Part shown: positions 44,951 through 56,482 of the stretch, in pieces
How positions within the stretch are numbered: the stretch's first letter is position 1
Layout of the letters: each line of letters begins with the position of its first letter
Assembly: GCA_910589415.1 (NCBI GenBank)
Contig: OU342630.1
Location: forward strand, 62,802,186-62,866,185
Direction: 5' to 3'
DNA length: 64,000 nucleotides
DNA from: Malachius bipustulatus
Lineage: Eukaryota > Arthropoda > Insecta > Coleoptera > Melyridae
Translations under genes and position numbers: made by a program
Notes under the pieces: generated by a model
What the model saw: the letters and a program-made list of their open reading frames with translations, nothing else
Database searches by the model: none
What the model was told of the DNA's origin: nothing

Positions 44951-45679
44951 AATCCGATTTCATCCGAGCCATCACAACCACAACTAACGATTTACTCTAA
45001 AATATTTCAGAAAGATGATCAAAAGACCTCTTGATATTAAGTTTATTTATTTAAAATAATAAATTAAATTAATTTCTAATTTTTTAATCAATAAGAATTA
45101 ATTGCCTGGTGTATGGCTTAGATAATTTATGTAATAATAAGCTACAGTAAGATGTTCGTATCTCATTATGGAACTGTATTATATTTCCCGAAATATTAAT
45201 AATAACAGAGTGCCAAGTTAGAGCTGATCAATAATTTATATAGACTGGTGTCCCACTTAGAGAGAACGAGCAAGGCAAAGACAGTCCACAAAAGTAAGTT
45301 GTGCGGAATAAAACAGACCTTCCAATCACCGCTACATCCTCGAGTCGACTCTGAGTAAACGAGCTTTTCCCGTAGCATGTAGCCAATTTAACGGAACCTT
45401 CGTAGTATGTCCTAGAGAAAATTTTTAGAAAGTTTCCTATTTTTCAATATCTTATACTGAAATGCGCTTGATCATAATAATTATTGCAATAAAGTAGATA
45501 TATTATAGCATAGCCCTAATACATGAATTATTATTGTCTAGATATATTACGTGAAAATGTTCCAGAACATAATAAATTTTATTTGCACGGTGTATTCAGT
45601 CAATGCTTAAAAGTTTATGACACCTTGTGAATAAATTTAAAACTCTTCGATAAACGAACTCAAAATTCCATACAGTTCC
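44951..45679. other. AT-rich noncoding stretch
   Basis: No gene. The gypsy integrase that should follow is not readable. ATGACACCTTGTGAATA near 45618 is a weak terminus-like motif. Confidence 0.4.
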
Positions 45680-46075
45680 TTGCTGTCTTGTCTACATGGC
45701 GTCCCTTGTAACAATGGCTCCGCCGTGACGTAAATCGTCTCCAGCAAGCTGTGTTCTACCGGCTGAGAAATTCGGAAATTTTAATCGCCGCCAGGATAGT
45801 TGTGAAGGAAACTGCACCGGGGGAGAATTTATGTATAAAATTCCCGAGTTATTGTCTAAGTTTGGCGATTGTTCGGGGCGTCTTGGGGCGGGCGATCGTT
45901 ATTAACCCGGGGGTCACACACGGAATCCACCGTAAACGGAAGGGTGTGAACCGCACCGGCCGCGGCTCGGCGGGAATTTTAATTATCCCGGATTTAATTA
46001 GATATACTACATACACTCGTTCTGTGGTCTGCTTTCCGTCAGGTAAGCGCCAGACCGGGGTTGAGCTCCAGTAGG
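45680..46075. promoter_or_regulatory. GC-rich island with TTAATTA cores (putative regulatory)
   Basis: GC and CpG are high at 45880-45985 (GGGGCGGGCGATCG, CCGGCCGCGGCTCGGCGGG), followed by TTTAATTATCCCGGATTTAA, which includes TAATTA and GGATTTAA cores. The 107-residue frame 45751-46071 (+) is explained by low stop density and shows no domain. Best candidate here for a regulatory island; untested. Confidence 0.3.
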
Positions 46076-46248
46076 AATATCTGACATTCCCCGTTATATG
46101 TTATGAAGTATACCCGGTTTATAGATTAAATTTCTCATGCGAGGGTCTTCATAATTATTATTACATGACTGCTGTCTTCTGTTATTAAGGTGTAGTCCTT
46201 TGATCTTATTACTATATCGAAATCTGTCTGTAATAGTTATTATGTCTT

Positions 46249-46348
46249 TCAACGAGCCGAAAATAATTTCCATTATTCACGAGGACGAAAATGATATCTT
46301 GGAATCGTCCACTGAATAATAGCCATTATTAGAAGTAGAAGACGCTAT
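46249..46348. repeat. Hairpin repeat (ATTATTCACGAG family), copy 3
   Basis: The left arm TTCCATTATTCACGAGGACGA is mirrored by TCGTCCACTGAATAATAGCC. The outer part TTAGAAGTAGAAGACGC matches the GAAGACG ends of copies 1 and 2. Confidence 0.65.
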
Positions 46349-47689
46349 TTACTCTACGGCAAAATCTAATAGGAAAAATAATAAATAAAATTTTTATAAA
46401 CACTTTAATTAGACTATAATAGAACGTTTACAGAAAAAATAATTTATACATTCTTAAGATTTGTCCGTTTTATTAATAATGTGTGCATTTCATGGTATTT
46501 ATTTCTCGATTATGGGACAGCAAACTTTTACAAATTGCTTTAGCTACTTTATAATTTCCGGGATTGTACTTATAAGGTAAAAAAACAATGCGTGAAATTT
46601 ATATTTTTTTGTCTCAGATAAACCGGAAGGTAGACTCGGTTGAATAAGAAGAGCAGGTGCTGGGGGCAGGACATGAATCACCATAGATTGCGTTACATGG
46701 GAGGCTTTTCGGGAGCTACGGGGCTCTATGGTATGAGCCCGTATTATAGTACATTAATTATTGCCATTTACAACTCTTGCTACGTAAAACAGAATTTTGA
46801 TATCAACTGAAGACTCAAAAAAATCCATTCTGTCATCGATCTTATAAGTAGTAGTTAAGCGATATAATCCATCATCCTAACCTAGTCTGCGCAACCCAGA
46901 TGATGAACCCTGATCATCCTGGCAGCTAATTTTCATTAACAACTTTCTCTCTTATAGCGAAGACTCTTACAAGCTAATCTATCAACCTTGAGCTTCTTTT
47001 TGGCATAGAATGAAGTATTTCGGCAACACTTGTCGACAATATTGCTCTGTCTAAGGACTACAATAAGTTTCCAGTGATATAGAACTGTTTTTTTACCCAA
47101 TTATGACGCATTAGGTATCTCTTGTCAAGCCGTCTCGATACTTCCTACTCTTAATCACATTTCTCAAAGCACTCTTAATTGGGCTTATCCGGCAAAGGAA
47201 AACTTAAGCTACTACAGTTTCATCTTAAGATACTACTGGGATTATACTTTTTGTTGTAAATACGTGTATACTGGTGTTAATACATTTTCCTGTACCGCAT
47301 TCCTATGAGAGTGAACTTTAGGGTAAATCAGAAAGTTTTCAGGTGAGGTATTTTGGTTCATCGAGATGTTGTAATAATATACTTTTATGGTAGAAATTTT
47401 TAGAGCTTCGCCTTTATTAATACGATGCCAAATGTAACTCAATGAGACTTGAGGTGTTTGTAAAAGCAGCCTTTCAATTAAAGAACGGATTCCTCATCTC
47501 TTCTGCCTTCTGCTCTATGGTGGTTATTTTAAAGTGAATGTACCTAAGCGGCATTTAACATGTGAGGTAAAAACATGTTCCGGTAGGTTGGATGACATAA
47601 TTCCGCATAAATAAGATAGAGTATTCCATAAAATATTTCTCTCCAATGATATAACATAATATGTATTTAAGAAATTTTTCTCTTATAAA
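46349..47689. other. AT-rich noncoding stretch
   Basis: No gene recognised. A mildly GC-elevated segment lies at 46620-46745 with no coding signal. Confidence 0.4.
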
Positions 47690-47937
47690 ACCATTAATCA
47701 CGCCCCTGGCGTGTCTCCGCTGCCACTGTCCACTTACATCGCAAGCTGATCTGAATATAGGGGCAAGTCGATGGTGCTCCAGCAAGAGTCTTCTCGACAT
47801 GCCCGCGATCATCCCAGGAATTATTAAGGAGGAACGCATTACATCCTTCCCAGAGCCACTCGGGGACTCGGGAAGACCCCGACTACCACTCCTCGTACCG
47901 ACATTGAGGCCACTTCGGCTTTGTGCGCTCCAATAAT
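47690..47937. promoter_or_regulatory. GC-elevated island (putative regulatory)
   Basis: A GC-richer stretch with open frames on both strands (47661-47933 plus, 47555-47839 minus) that fit low stop density rather than a gene. No domain or splice pair is visible. Confidence 0.25.
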
Positions 47938-48123
47938 AGCATACCGAACGTGGGATGAGAAACTGGTAAAATATTATATGGGATTATTATATATTGGACA
48001 GGGACAATATTCTCAAGCGTCGAGTGATTTACATATTGTTTTTAATTAATACTGTAACTTTGGTAGTGCTACTGAGATAGTTTATTGTCGGTCAACAGGA
48101 TTCTAATCTACGCATTGTCTATA

Positions 48124-48382
48124 CAGGTTGCATGGTCACTTTCAACTGGCTCACTCTTGGGGATCTCCTAAAACATAGGAGATAATACAGAGTCGGTTGA
48201 ATCAGAATCAAAAAAGATATGCCAAAAATAAGAAATTTAGATTTTTCAGTTTTTTCAGGATATTTTAGCAACGAGTTATCCTGATTTGTGTGAAACTTTT
48301 CCTTAATTTAACCGACTTTGTATCTCCTATGGTCTACGAGTAGGAGATCTTAATGGTGAGCCAATTGAAAGTGACCACTCTG
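48124..48382. mobile_element. Small inverted-repeat element (259 bp)
   Basis: Flanked by TA. The left end CAGGTTGCATGGTCACTTTC, AACTGGCTCAC is mirrored by GTGAGCCAATTGAAAGTGAC, CACTCTG. Inner parts GGGGATCTCCTA and TAGGAGATC also pair. This is a miniature element of the same TA-inserting type. A degraded relative is at 20225-20335. Confidence 0.8.
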
Positions 48383-48384
48383 TA

Positions 48385-49410
48385 AGTATTGATTTTTGTA
48401 TGAACCAATTTAGACAATTTTCACCTACAAGAAAAGTAATCCCTTCAATAATTATTTTCCTAATCTATTATATGGGCACGTATTCCGTTAACTAGTTTCT
48501 TGTTAATTAAGCGGCTTATAAAAGGGAAGATAAACACAAAGGTGATTATTATTTTTTCGTGGGATAATTCTTCCATCGGTCGTTTCGCAACTGATGTTAA
48601 ATTAGTCTTCTCTTTTTTAAACATTGCGGCTTAAAAAAACTATTTACTTACTGGTTTTAATTAAAATTCATGAAATGCAATGGAATACTAGAAATTTATC
48701 TGTCTGCACTACCCCGATGGGTAGATATCTGGTTCCAATGGCAAATTGAGTTTATTTATGGAACTAAACCATTTGTGTCTAACCACAACGTACCGGAAAA
48801 TAACAAGTCACTGAATAAACGGATGAAAAAAATCCAATTGAGTTTCTGGTCAAAATGCTTCACAAAAATACGAATATTTTTTTTTATTTCAACACAATAC
48901 ACTTTTATAGTAAACAGCTATTTTCCACGTTATTTTTCTTTTTAAAATTGGCGTTTACTTTCGTCTCTCACATTACTTTATTTGCTAATTGAGTTTCATT
49001 TGCACTGAATTCGTAGAATCGTATATGACGATACTTTTTTCTAGAATAAATAATGATTTAACAGAGAGGGGGTTATTAAAGAATAATAAAGGATGATGAA
49101 AGCTGAAGAATTGTTTCAAAGCTTCACTACATGATACATGGTAGGTAGTCTCCGCATTATCTCAGCATGAACTGTTCAATAAAACGTTTCTAGTAAAAAA
49201 TTTGCCAATAATAGTCTGCTGTACCGCGGTGAATCTGGCAGCCGATTTGACGGAAACGCACGAACGCACAGTAGCTTACCTTTAGAAAGAATTCAATTTG
49301 GAGAAAATTAATATTTATAAATTTCTCGTCCATTTATGCGCATGGGCACAAAACGTAAACTCTTGCGGGGAGTGCAAAAAATAAAGGCTACAAAATACTC
49401 AGAGTAGCTC
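48385..49410. other. AT-rich noncoding stretch
   Basis: No gene recognised. The frame 48670-48942 (+, 91 residues) has mixed composition (GILEIYLSALPRWVDIW near the start) but no known motif. Confidence 0.4.
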
Positions 49411-49826
49411 AGCCACCCTGAGACTAGCATCGAAAAATTATTGTTGAGCTCTATAATCGTGCCGAAGGAAAAAATTCTTACATCCCTTGCATATCATCAA
49501 CATTCGCACAACTATTATAAAAAAAGTCAGATGATTCTTTGCTTAAAAATAAAGAAGATGATTTGTTAATACAGGATGATCCTAAATGGCAGACTACCAC
49601 ATTCTTCATTGTGGATTGGAGACTCTATAATCTAATTTACGTTTTTCGCCAGCATGGCTTCCTTTAAGAAGATATGAGCAATTTTGTAGGGAAAAAAGTG
49701 ACAACACTACACTTTGGGGTGTTTTTCTCCCTGATATCGTGTAAGTTTTTTTCTTCGGCACGATTATTAAGCTCAATAATCGCTAAAAGCTAATAACAAT
49801 TTTTCTATGCTAGTCTCAGGGTGGCT
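49411..49826. mobile_element. Inverted-repeat element with ~75-bp arms
   Basis: AGCCACCCTGAGACTAGCAT, then TTATTGTTGAGCTC and ATCGTGCCGAAGGAAAAAAT on the left (49411-49482) are mirrored by TTTTTTTCTTCGGCACGAT, AGCTCAATAATCGC and ATGCTAGTCTCAGGGTGGCT on the right (49745-49826). The centre holds TACAGGATGATCC near 49573, possibly a nested terminus. Just outside, CTACAGGGTGTTTTTAT at 49836 starts another element whose end is not found. Confidence 0.75.
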
Positions 49827-50279
49827 AAAGGCAATCTACAGGGTGTTTTTATAGCAGCAGCCATATTTTTTCTACTTTGGGGTGGTTTTTCAAGAATTTT
49901 TCACTAATAGTGGAAAAGTTCTCCAGTGTGCTTTTTGCTGTTTTTGCTATAGCCCGGATAAAATTTATAGTAAATTGAGTAAAGTGACTGAAACACTTCA
50001 AATGCAACCTAAAAAGTCTTATTTTCTAAAAGAAAAATATTCTAGAAAATTACCGTAACTTCAGTATGCAAGTATCTACAAGTTCGATTTTTTTTTTCTA
50101 AATTATGACACCAAAATTATAATTTTTAAGTAAATCTAAATGCAACAGTTACAAAAATGTTAGAAATCTGTAACAGTCGGTAAAAAAATACTCGCAATAA
50201 TTGAAAATCACCTTAATAATAGACTAACCGGTGGTAAGCCAGAAACAACAATGGCTTGTAGAAGAGCGTTTAAAACGGA
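49827..50279. other. AT-rich stretch with an unpaired element terminus
   Basis: Holds the CAGGGTGTTTT terminus at about 49839 and T-rich sequence typical of such elements. No gene. Confidence 0.4.
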
Positions 50280-50475
50280 ATGCATTGTAAATATCCCAGA
50301 GGAAATAATAGCCAGTACAGGGAATAATAGTCCGATTCCGATGAGTTACGTTCGAATCGCGGCCCAATTTACGAGTCTTCGGGCGGCTGTTACTAGAATC
50401 CAATCAAATCAACTCGGCTAGGCCCTGGATTACCACTGGAACTGCCCCATTCAACAGTGTTTGGGAAATTAGAGA
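50280..50475. promoter_or_regulatory. GC-elevated island (putative regulatory)
   Basis: A GC-elevated patch (CGAATCGCGGCCCAATTTAC, TCTTCGGGCGGCTG) without an open frame of note. Grouped with the other islands; function not shown. Confidence 0.2.
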
Positions 50476-51339
50476 CCGGAACATCTCTTTTACTTCAATA
50501 GTCTACAGTTACTTGTTCTTTTTCGCTGCAGACTTCCTTGCGGGATTTAGAACTACGATATTGTGAAGTAAAGAAATTGCTTTGTGAATAGAGCTTGTTT
50601 TTAAGCACGTTTTCCTGATAGAGGAGAATTTTTCATGTATTATAATACTTGAACATTTTAATAAAGCGAACGAGAAAATATTCCATTCAAGTCAATCTCC
50701 TGAAGTTCTATACCTACCCTTTTGGATTTGTGTTAACCTGGATCAAGACGGGGATATTGAATTTTTTTTTTTGTTCTTTTGCTTTAATTTTGAATAGGGA
50801 AGAAAAGTTGACTTGGGTATTTCTTAATTTTTATGCTAATAAAATGTTTTGTTTTTTGCAGATATTTACCTCCTGCTAATAAGGAAATTAAACAGTAGAA
50901 GGTTGAGATCTATAAAACAGCTATATTAGTTAGGTATTAAATTCTGAAGCTTTTGTACTAGTTTTCCCAGAAAAATAGGAGACGTACAAGATGATGGTCT
51001 TTAAAATAAGGGACCCTATTGTATCTATAGAGGTCTCCTGTTAGATTTTTTCCTAAAACTTCACAATATCATAAAAAATAAGTACTTATAGTAAGCCTTG
51101 CGTTGACTGAAAATAATATTTTTAACAAAAAATAACAATTTTAAACGATTCTGGCGACTTTCTTCGATATATTATACCTAACTAGTTTGTACATCATATT
51201 ACTTGTAAATTATTATGTAATATGTACGAAACAAAACTTAATAAACCTACTTATTACCTACTAAATAAATTTTGGAAATAATACTTGGAGTTCTCCGTAT
51301 AAAGACCAAGAACTCAGATCCAGGTTTTACTATTCCAGT
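50476..51339. other. AT-rich noncoding stretch
   Basis: No gene; the frame 50649-50876 (+) is Phe/Leu/Ile-rich translation of T-rich DNA. Confidence 0.45.
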
Positions 51340-51665
51340 CGATGAGTATAGGAATCAACCGTTATATAGGCGACCTCCCCCATTGTTCCTCCTGGAGGCG
51401 CTGTGTTCCAGTCATAACGCTACGGAAATTACACAATTCCCGGTCCAGGATGCCGTCTTGGATGCCGCCCGTGCGCTCATTTGCCGGGTTCCGTACTCTC
51501 ATTAGCGCCTACCCGGTTACGACATGTCGTCTCCCGGCCTATCCAAGATCCCCGGGGACGTAGCCTCGTTGTGTTTTTAATTGCAGGAAGATCGGAATCT
51601 AGTTTGTGCGAGGATGTGACGCCTATTAACAGATGATGAGATCGCAAATGGCGCTAATAATTATG
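51340..51665. promoter_or_regulatory. GC-rich island (putative regulatory)
   Basis: CpG-rich segment (GATGCCGTCTTGGATGCCGC, GATCCCCGGGGACG) with CTCATTAGCGCC near 51497 and GGCGCTAATAATTATGG near 51649, two inverted related ATTAGCGCC motifs about 150 bp apart. Two overlapping open frames show no domain. A plausible enhancer-like island, untested. Confidence 0.28.
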
Positions 51666-52089
51666 GAAGGTGCTCTATAATCTGCTTGCACGAGGTGTTC
51701 CGCTCTGAAGCGTACATTTCTCGGATCGATAAGTCATATAATCGGCAGGTAACGATCTTAGCAGTGTTCGAGAGAAAAGTAGTAAGAAATGAGCAATCAA
51801 AATTATACAAAATCGTTTGCTGGATTAGAATTATCCAGTTTTCGCTAGCTCAGCTTGTTTAATTAAACGGAAAAGTGAAAAAAAATTGGTAGAAGCGAGC
51901 GAAAAAAAATTTAAAAAAAGTTTTCAAATAATTTACCTCCAGTTTCATTCCCAAAAGAATTCGATTACTTCAAAAGTTGCAAAATTTGAATTTAAGTAAT
52001 TATTGTAAACATTACCTACTCATAAATTTTAAATGGTGATTATGCAAAAAAAGCTTGTTTTATATAAAAAATCGATACCGAGAAAAAAA

Positions 52090-52190
52090 AAAGATCCAAT
52101 CATGGATTTGAATTCCGTACTCTCGAACTGCGAGGCAGCGGCCTTGCCAACTCCAACAAGCTCTTATCTGGATTTCGTAGCGCCCGGTGG
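52090..52190 (-). other. tRNA-like sequence, degenerate (SINE head or tRNA relic)
   Basis: On the minus strand, GTTGGCAAGGCCGCTGCCTC is followed by GAATTCAAATCC, a weak polymerase III B-box (a perfect one would be GGTTCRANTCC). The layout resembles the second half of a tRNA or a SINE head. The acceptor stem does not pair convincingly, so it is not called as a tRNA gene. Confidence 0.3.
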
Positions 52191-53238
52191 CTATATTTGT
52201 TACATGTGATTCTCGGTAGGTACCTCCTACACCACCCCTACATTTTTAATAAAAATTATTTTTTAAACTTGTCATATCTTCGTTACTAAAAGACCAATGT
52301 GGATATTTTTTTACACGCATTTGGGTGAATTAATTGTCGTTGCGATTGTTTCTTATAATTTTCACAGTTAAACATAAATGAGTGTGAAAAAAATTAAAAA
52401 AATCAATTACGAACGATTTCACGATTTATTAATTTTTAAATACCCAAGTGTAAAATAACTTTTGACCAGTGAGGATATGTTTTATTTTTCGATTAAAATG
52501 CCAATAGTTGCGAGATGAATTGAAGCCAATATTTCAAATTATTCTATGTTGAAGGAAAAAAATTCACGATGTAGAAAATACTAGAAAATAGGGGACGGGA
52601 AAAAGGTCGGAATTACCTGCCGACGGTTTTTCCGATTTAAGTCGTTCTTGGTAACGGATCCCGCTCATTTTCAATATGCATCGTGAGATGGTGCGCCGCT
52701 TCAATCGAGCCAAACGTCAACTCTCTGCGACAAAAAATGTCGGTTCTAGAGTGTATCCTAGCAAAGCGCACAGACGTGACAGACCGACGGGCAAAATTCG
52801 GGCACAAGAGCGCGTTTAACTACCGAGAAATCGTCTTCGTCGCTCTCTAAAGTTAATAAGTAGGTATGTATATTAAAATTTATGAATAAGATAGGTAGGT
52901 ACTTACGTAAATAATTTTAATGGAAATATAACTGAACCATCTTTCAGTTTTATGTTTATTGAATAAGATAATTTGAAAAATATTACATTCTAAATTGTGC
53001 CCAGATTTAACTTTAATTTCAAATTTCCAACAGAGAATGTTCTTTTCTGCCAGCATCATTTTCAATGTCGCATTCCATTTAGCTACATGCAAGATAAGCG
53101 GAACTGACAGCTACTCACCCGATAGCTGCTATGTATGTGGGAACAAATTTGAATAAAGCAAATCGATTCTCAAATTTATGCAAATACTTTGTCTAGTAGT
53201 TGTATGAGAGTTCGTACGTTCAAGATAATATAGAAGAT
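52191..53238. other. Noncoding, with a GC-richer part at 52640-52850
   Basis: No gene. The 52640-52850 segment (TGCGCCGCTTCAATCGAGC, AAGCGCACAGACGTGACAG) stands out in composition but has no open frame or repeat partner in this window. Confidence 0.4.
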
Positions 53239-53239
53239 A

Positions 53240-54599
53240 TACAGGGTTAACCAATAAATGGGACACTAGTAAAACTATGGAAGAAACGATTTCAGTTAAA
53301 AAACAGAAAATTCTGGCAAAAAATGGTTTGATATTTTTATTATTTTATTATTTTTATACATTTTTTTATTATTGAAAACAAATAAAATTAAATAATTTTT
53401 GTACGTTTTCATAAGTCGTCATTTTTAGAAATTATTTTGAAAAACCCAGTTCAAAAATGTTCAAACTTCAAAATCGACTGAATCCCATAGTCAAGTTTTT
53501 TTATGGCTACCATGTTATTTTTACTATTTCATTCGATATTCAAAGATCAGTGAAATTGAAAATTAAAATTTTAAAAGTTTTGCTTCTTCGAGCTTTATTT
53601 TTAGATGTAATAACGTCAATGTGACGTGATATATTGCTTGCCTTCTGTTTTTTTATAAGTTTCGCAAAACAATTTGTTTCCATAAAAGGAAAATCAAATT
53701 TCCTCATGCGTTAGTTTAAGATTGACACTATCATTTCTGTCCTTTAACGAAAACCAGAAACTCGCGCCTACGGATGATCTCTGATTATATTCAAGTTTCC
53801 TTAGTTTGACAAAGTTCCTACAGACTATTTTAAGTTGTTAGAACAATTTGCAACATGAGAAAATGCCATCTTGCAAACGCTAGAATTAACTTATAAAACA
53901 CTGTCGAATTATCTGGAAATTATACAGTAGCAGAAATTGGTTTAATTAGAAAAATATTCAATCCGACCAACATGGATGATTATTACCTGCTATAAATCCT
54001 GGTCTGGTCTTGGTTTGGCGTGCTGTAAAACAGGCCGCACATGTCTGTAATTGCTGCCGTTACGGCGCTTAAAAGTAACGGCTGTTGCTTCTACCCACCG
54101 AAAGCGAAAACCGACCGAATAATGGGAGTTTTTCCTATCTCTATCCTGAACTCAATTAATTATGAATTAGCACTGGATCGAGACTATCAAAGCCAATACA
54201 GTTATCGTACATCCTTTTACTCTTAAATTTCTGTTATACGTTATAAAAAATATGCTTTACTGAAGTGTATCCTCTTTCATCTTTTTTTCCCTATATTTCC
54301 AAAATTGTCCAATTAAAGTTATGAAATTTGAGTAAGTAAGTACCTAATGAAAATCTAAGTAATAAAAGTGAATTGCTTAGACATAATTCAGTTTCGATCT
54401 TTTTATTTTAAATTCAATAAGAAAGCCAAGAACTGTGACTGAGTGACTGAGTGACCAAGAACTGAGTGATTCCAAAGCTAAATAACGCTAAACCTAAATT
54501 AACTAAAACTCGAATTAATTTTTTTTGGTTTAATTAATTTTCGTCACGGTTTTATGTAATTATTATAAAACTCTAATATTCCCCAGTTCTATATTTCCC
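53240..54599. other. AT-rich stretch starting with an element terminus
   Basis: TATACAGGGTTAACCAATAA at 53239 is a left terminus of the CAGGGT type. The following ~400 bp are A/T-rich in the style of these elements, but no right end was found. A GC-richer patch at 54030-54125 precedes unrecognised sequence. GAGTGACTGAGTGACC near 54443 is a short tandem repeat. Confidence 0.4.
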
Positions 54600-54960
54600 A
54601 CTAATGTCGATAATTAAACAGTTTAAAGGGACGGTAAGCCGAGAGGGAACCAACGAACTGGCCACTGGAGTGTGGTTTCATGAGGAGTAGGTATGGTCTC
54701 GTGAAATCCTTAACGAGATACTCGCATGTTGCTCGGCCACAACATTTACGGGAAAAGAAATGATCCTGGAAAGTATATCAACCTTCCGATGCGTTGCGGC
54801 CTACATATCGGCCCTTCGTGATGGCATCGATTAACAGGGATTAATGTCGCTACCAGTACAGACATTGTTAGCTGAAGTACGTATTGGACGTTGATGATGG
54901 AGAGAAGTCCATCGGGTCGACAAACATAAAGCTGCTGGTTTATTAATGTTCATTGTCAAT
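54600..54960. promoter_or_regulatory. GC-elevated island with ATCGATTA and GGGATTAA cores (putative)
   Basis: Contains GGCATCGATTAACAGGGATTA near 54824, combining two homeodomain-type cores (ATCGATTA and GGGATTA) within about 20 bp, in a transposon-free GC-elevated stretch with no coding frame. Regulatory function is inferred from composition and motifs only. Confidence 0.25.
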
Positions 54961-55789
54961 CAATGACACCAGATATTAACATATATTTTGCTTATAGAGA
55001 ATTGGGCGTACTGAACGGCGCTTTGTTGGGTTATTTTCATACAATGTTCCAAGACAAATAGGTACACATAATAATTATTATTATTTATAATATAGGGCGA
55101 TCAAATATTCGATATTTCTACTCTAAAAACAAAACGGTATTCATTACCAATGATTATAGAGAATAGTATAAAATATGGGTTATTATCAACTCGGAAACTA
55201 AAGTGGATCTACCTTCGCTATTGTGTAATAACTGATCAATTATTTGCTGGTATCAATCGCGAAAGCAACAAGTACTATAATAATAAAAGGGATTCTTCAA
55301 CCTTCAAAGATTTTCATCACTAGTTTGATGTACGCAGAGATTGCTATGATAATTCTGAGATACAAAGACACTGTTATTGCAAAAAATGAACTCATCCCTT
55401 ATTAATGTTCTAGGTGTTAATTAAAATTCAGAGCCCTATTTCTTCACCATACATGTATTTATTCAAGCTTAAATATCATACTCATTTGGTGTATTAAAAT
55501 CGTTTCAATTTGGTAAAATGATGCTGACAACGTCGGTATGTTCCAACCTAATTAGGTCTGGGGAGTTCTGAGAAGAGCCACATATTTAAAATTTCATTAC
55601 TACTTATTTCTTCTTCAGAAGTAAATAAAATAAATGTTTCTCTCAAAGGGAATACAATCCGGAAATCGAATCCTCATTACGTTCCTATACCAATAAAACA
55701 ATATATTTACTTAACTGTGCCTCAAAAAATCAACAGGCACATTTCGTGTGAAACCATTTTACCATACAAGTTAATAGTATGAGCGAGCG
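54961..55789. other. AT-rich noncoding stretch
   Basis: No gene or element recognised. Confidence 0.45.
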
Positions 55790-55834
55790 TCTACTATACG
55801 ATCCGCAGAGAATGGATCTGACAGGTACTACAAT

Positions 55835-56395
55835 CTCAGAAAATTCCCAACTACTAGGTCAGGTTGATGGTGGACATGTACGGAGGTGCTTTTACGGAGA
55901 TTCGCTGCCCAGCTGGAACTAATCAGGAGTTCTTGGTGGGTGTCGGAGTTCATCAGGGCTCGACACTTGGGACGCGATCGACTACCTGACAACCTTAATC
56001 CAGCCACCTGCGCCCTGGAGCAATCTATACACAGAACGCAGACAACTTCGTATACCGATTGACAAAGACCCGGTCATCCTAAAGGCAAGGCAACACTGGA
56101 AATATACAGAGGTGAGCAAAGAGGTGACATGTACAAGGACTAGTAGAGAATAGACGAAGCACATGAATTTGAACTTTTCAAATCATATCACCCAATAAAT
56201 CATCATAAACCCCGAAACCACACACTGAGAACTGTAGACTACTTTAAATATTTTGGAATAGCATATACCGTCCAGCGATGGTAACATATATGCTGATATC
56301 AAACATCGTGTAAACACTGGCTGGCAAAGATAGAAAGACGTGGCAGGCGCACGAATGCCAGTACGCGTGAAGGGAAAAGTATAAAAAACTGCAAT
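55835..56395 (+). pseudogene. RTE/BovB-like reverse transcriptase fragment
   Basis: Blocks in shifting frames: VRLMVDMYGGAFTEIRCPAG, then VGVGVHQGSTLG (55840-55975), the (V)GVHQGS..SP block of a reverse transcriptase; VDYFKYFGIAY near 56240, the FKYLGS thumb motif; and VNTGWQR.KDVAGARMPVRV followed by KGKV.KTAI to about 56395. The YADD region between them is not readable. Stops and shifts are frequent. Homology ends abruptly near 56395, shortly before a mariner relic begins, suggesting that insertion or deletion cut it. It differs from the families at 0.3-2.7 kb and 10.8-11.8 kb. Confidence 0.82.
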
Positions 56396-56482
56396 AAGAG
56401 ACAACAATGATTGAACAAAGCTTCAACAATGATCAAAACTTTCAATGAAAAATCGTCAAATTTTATGTAATTTTCCTAATAT

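Noticed and set aside
45751..46074. 107-residue plus-strand frame as a gene
   Set aside because: Same GC-island effect; no domain, splice context or known motif.
52090..52190. Functional tRNA gene on the minus strand
   Set aside because: The B-box is degenerate and the acceptor stem does not pair; listed only as tRNA-like.
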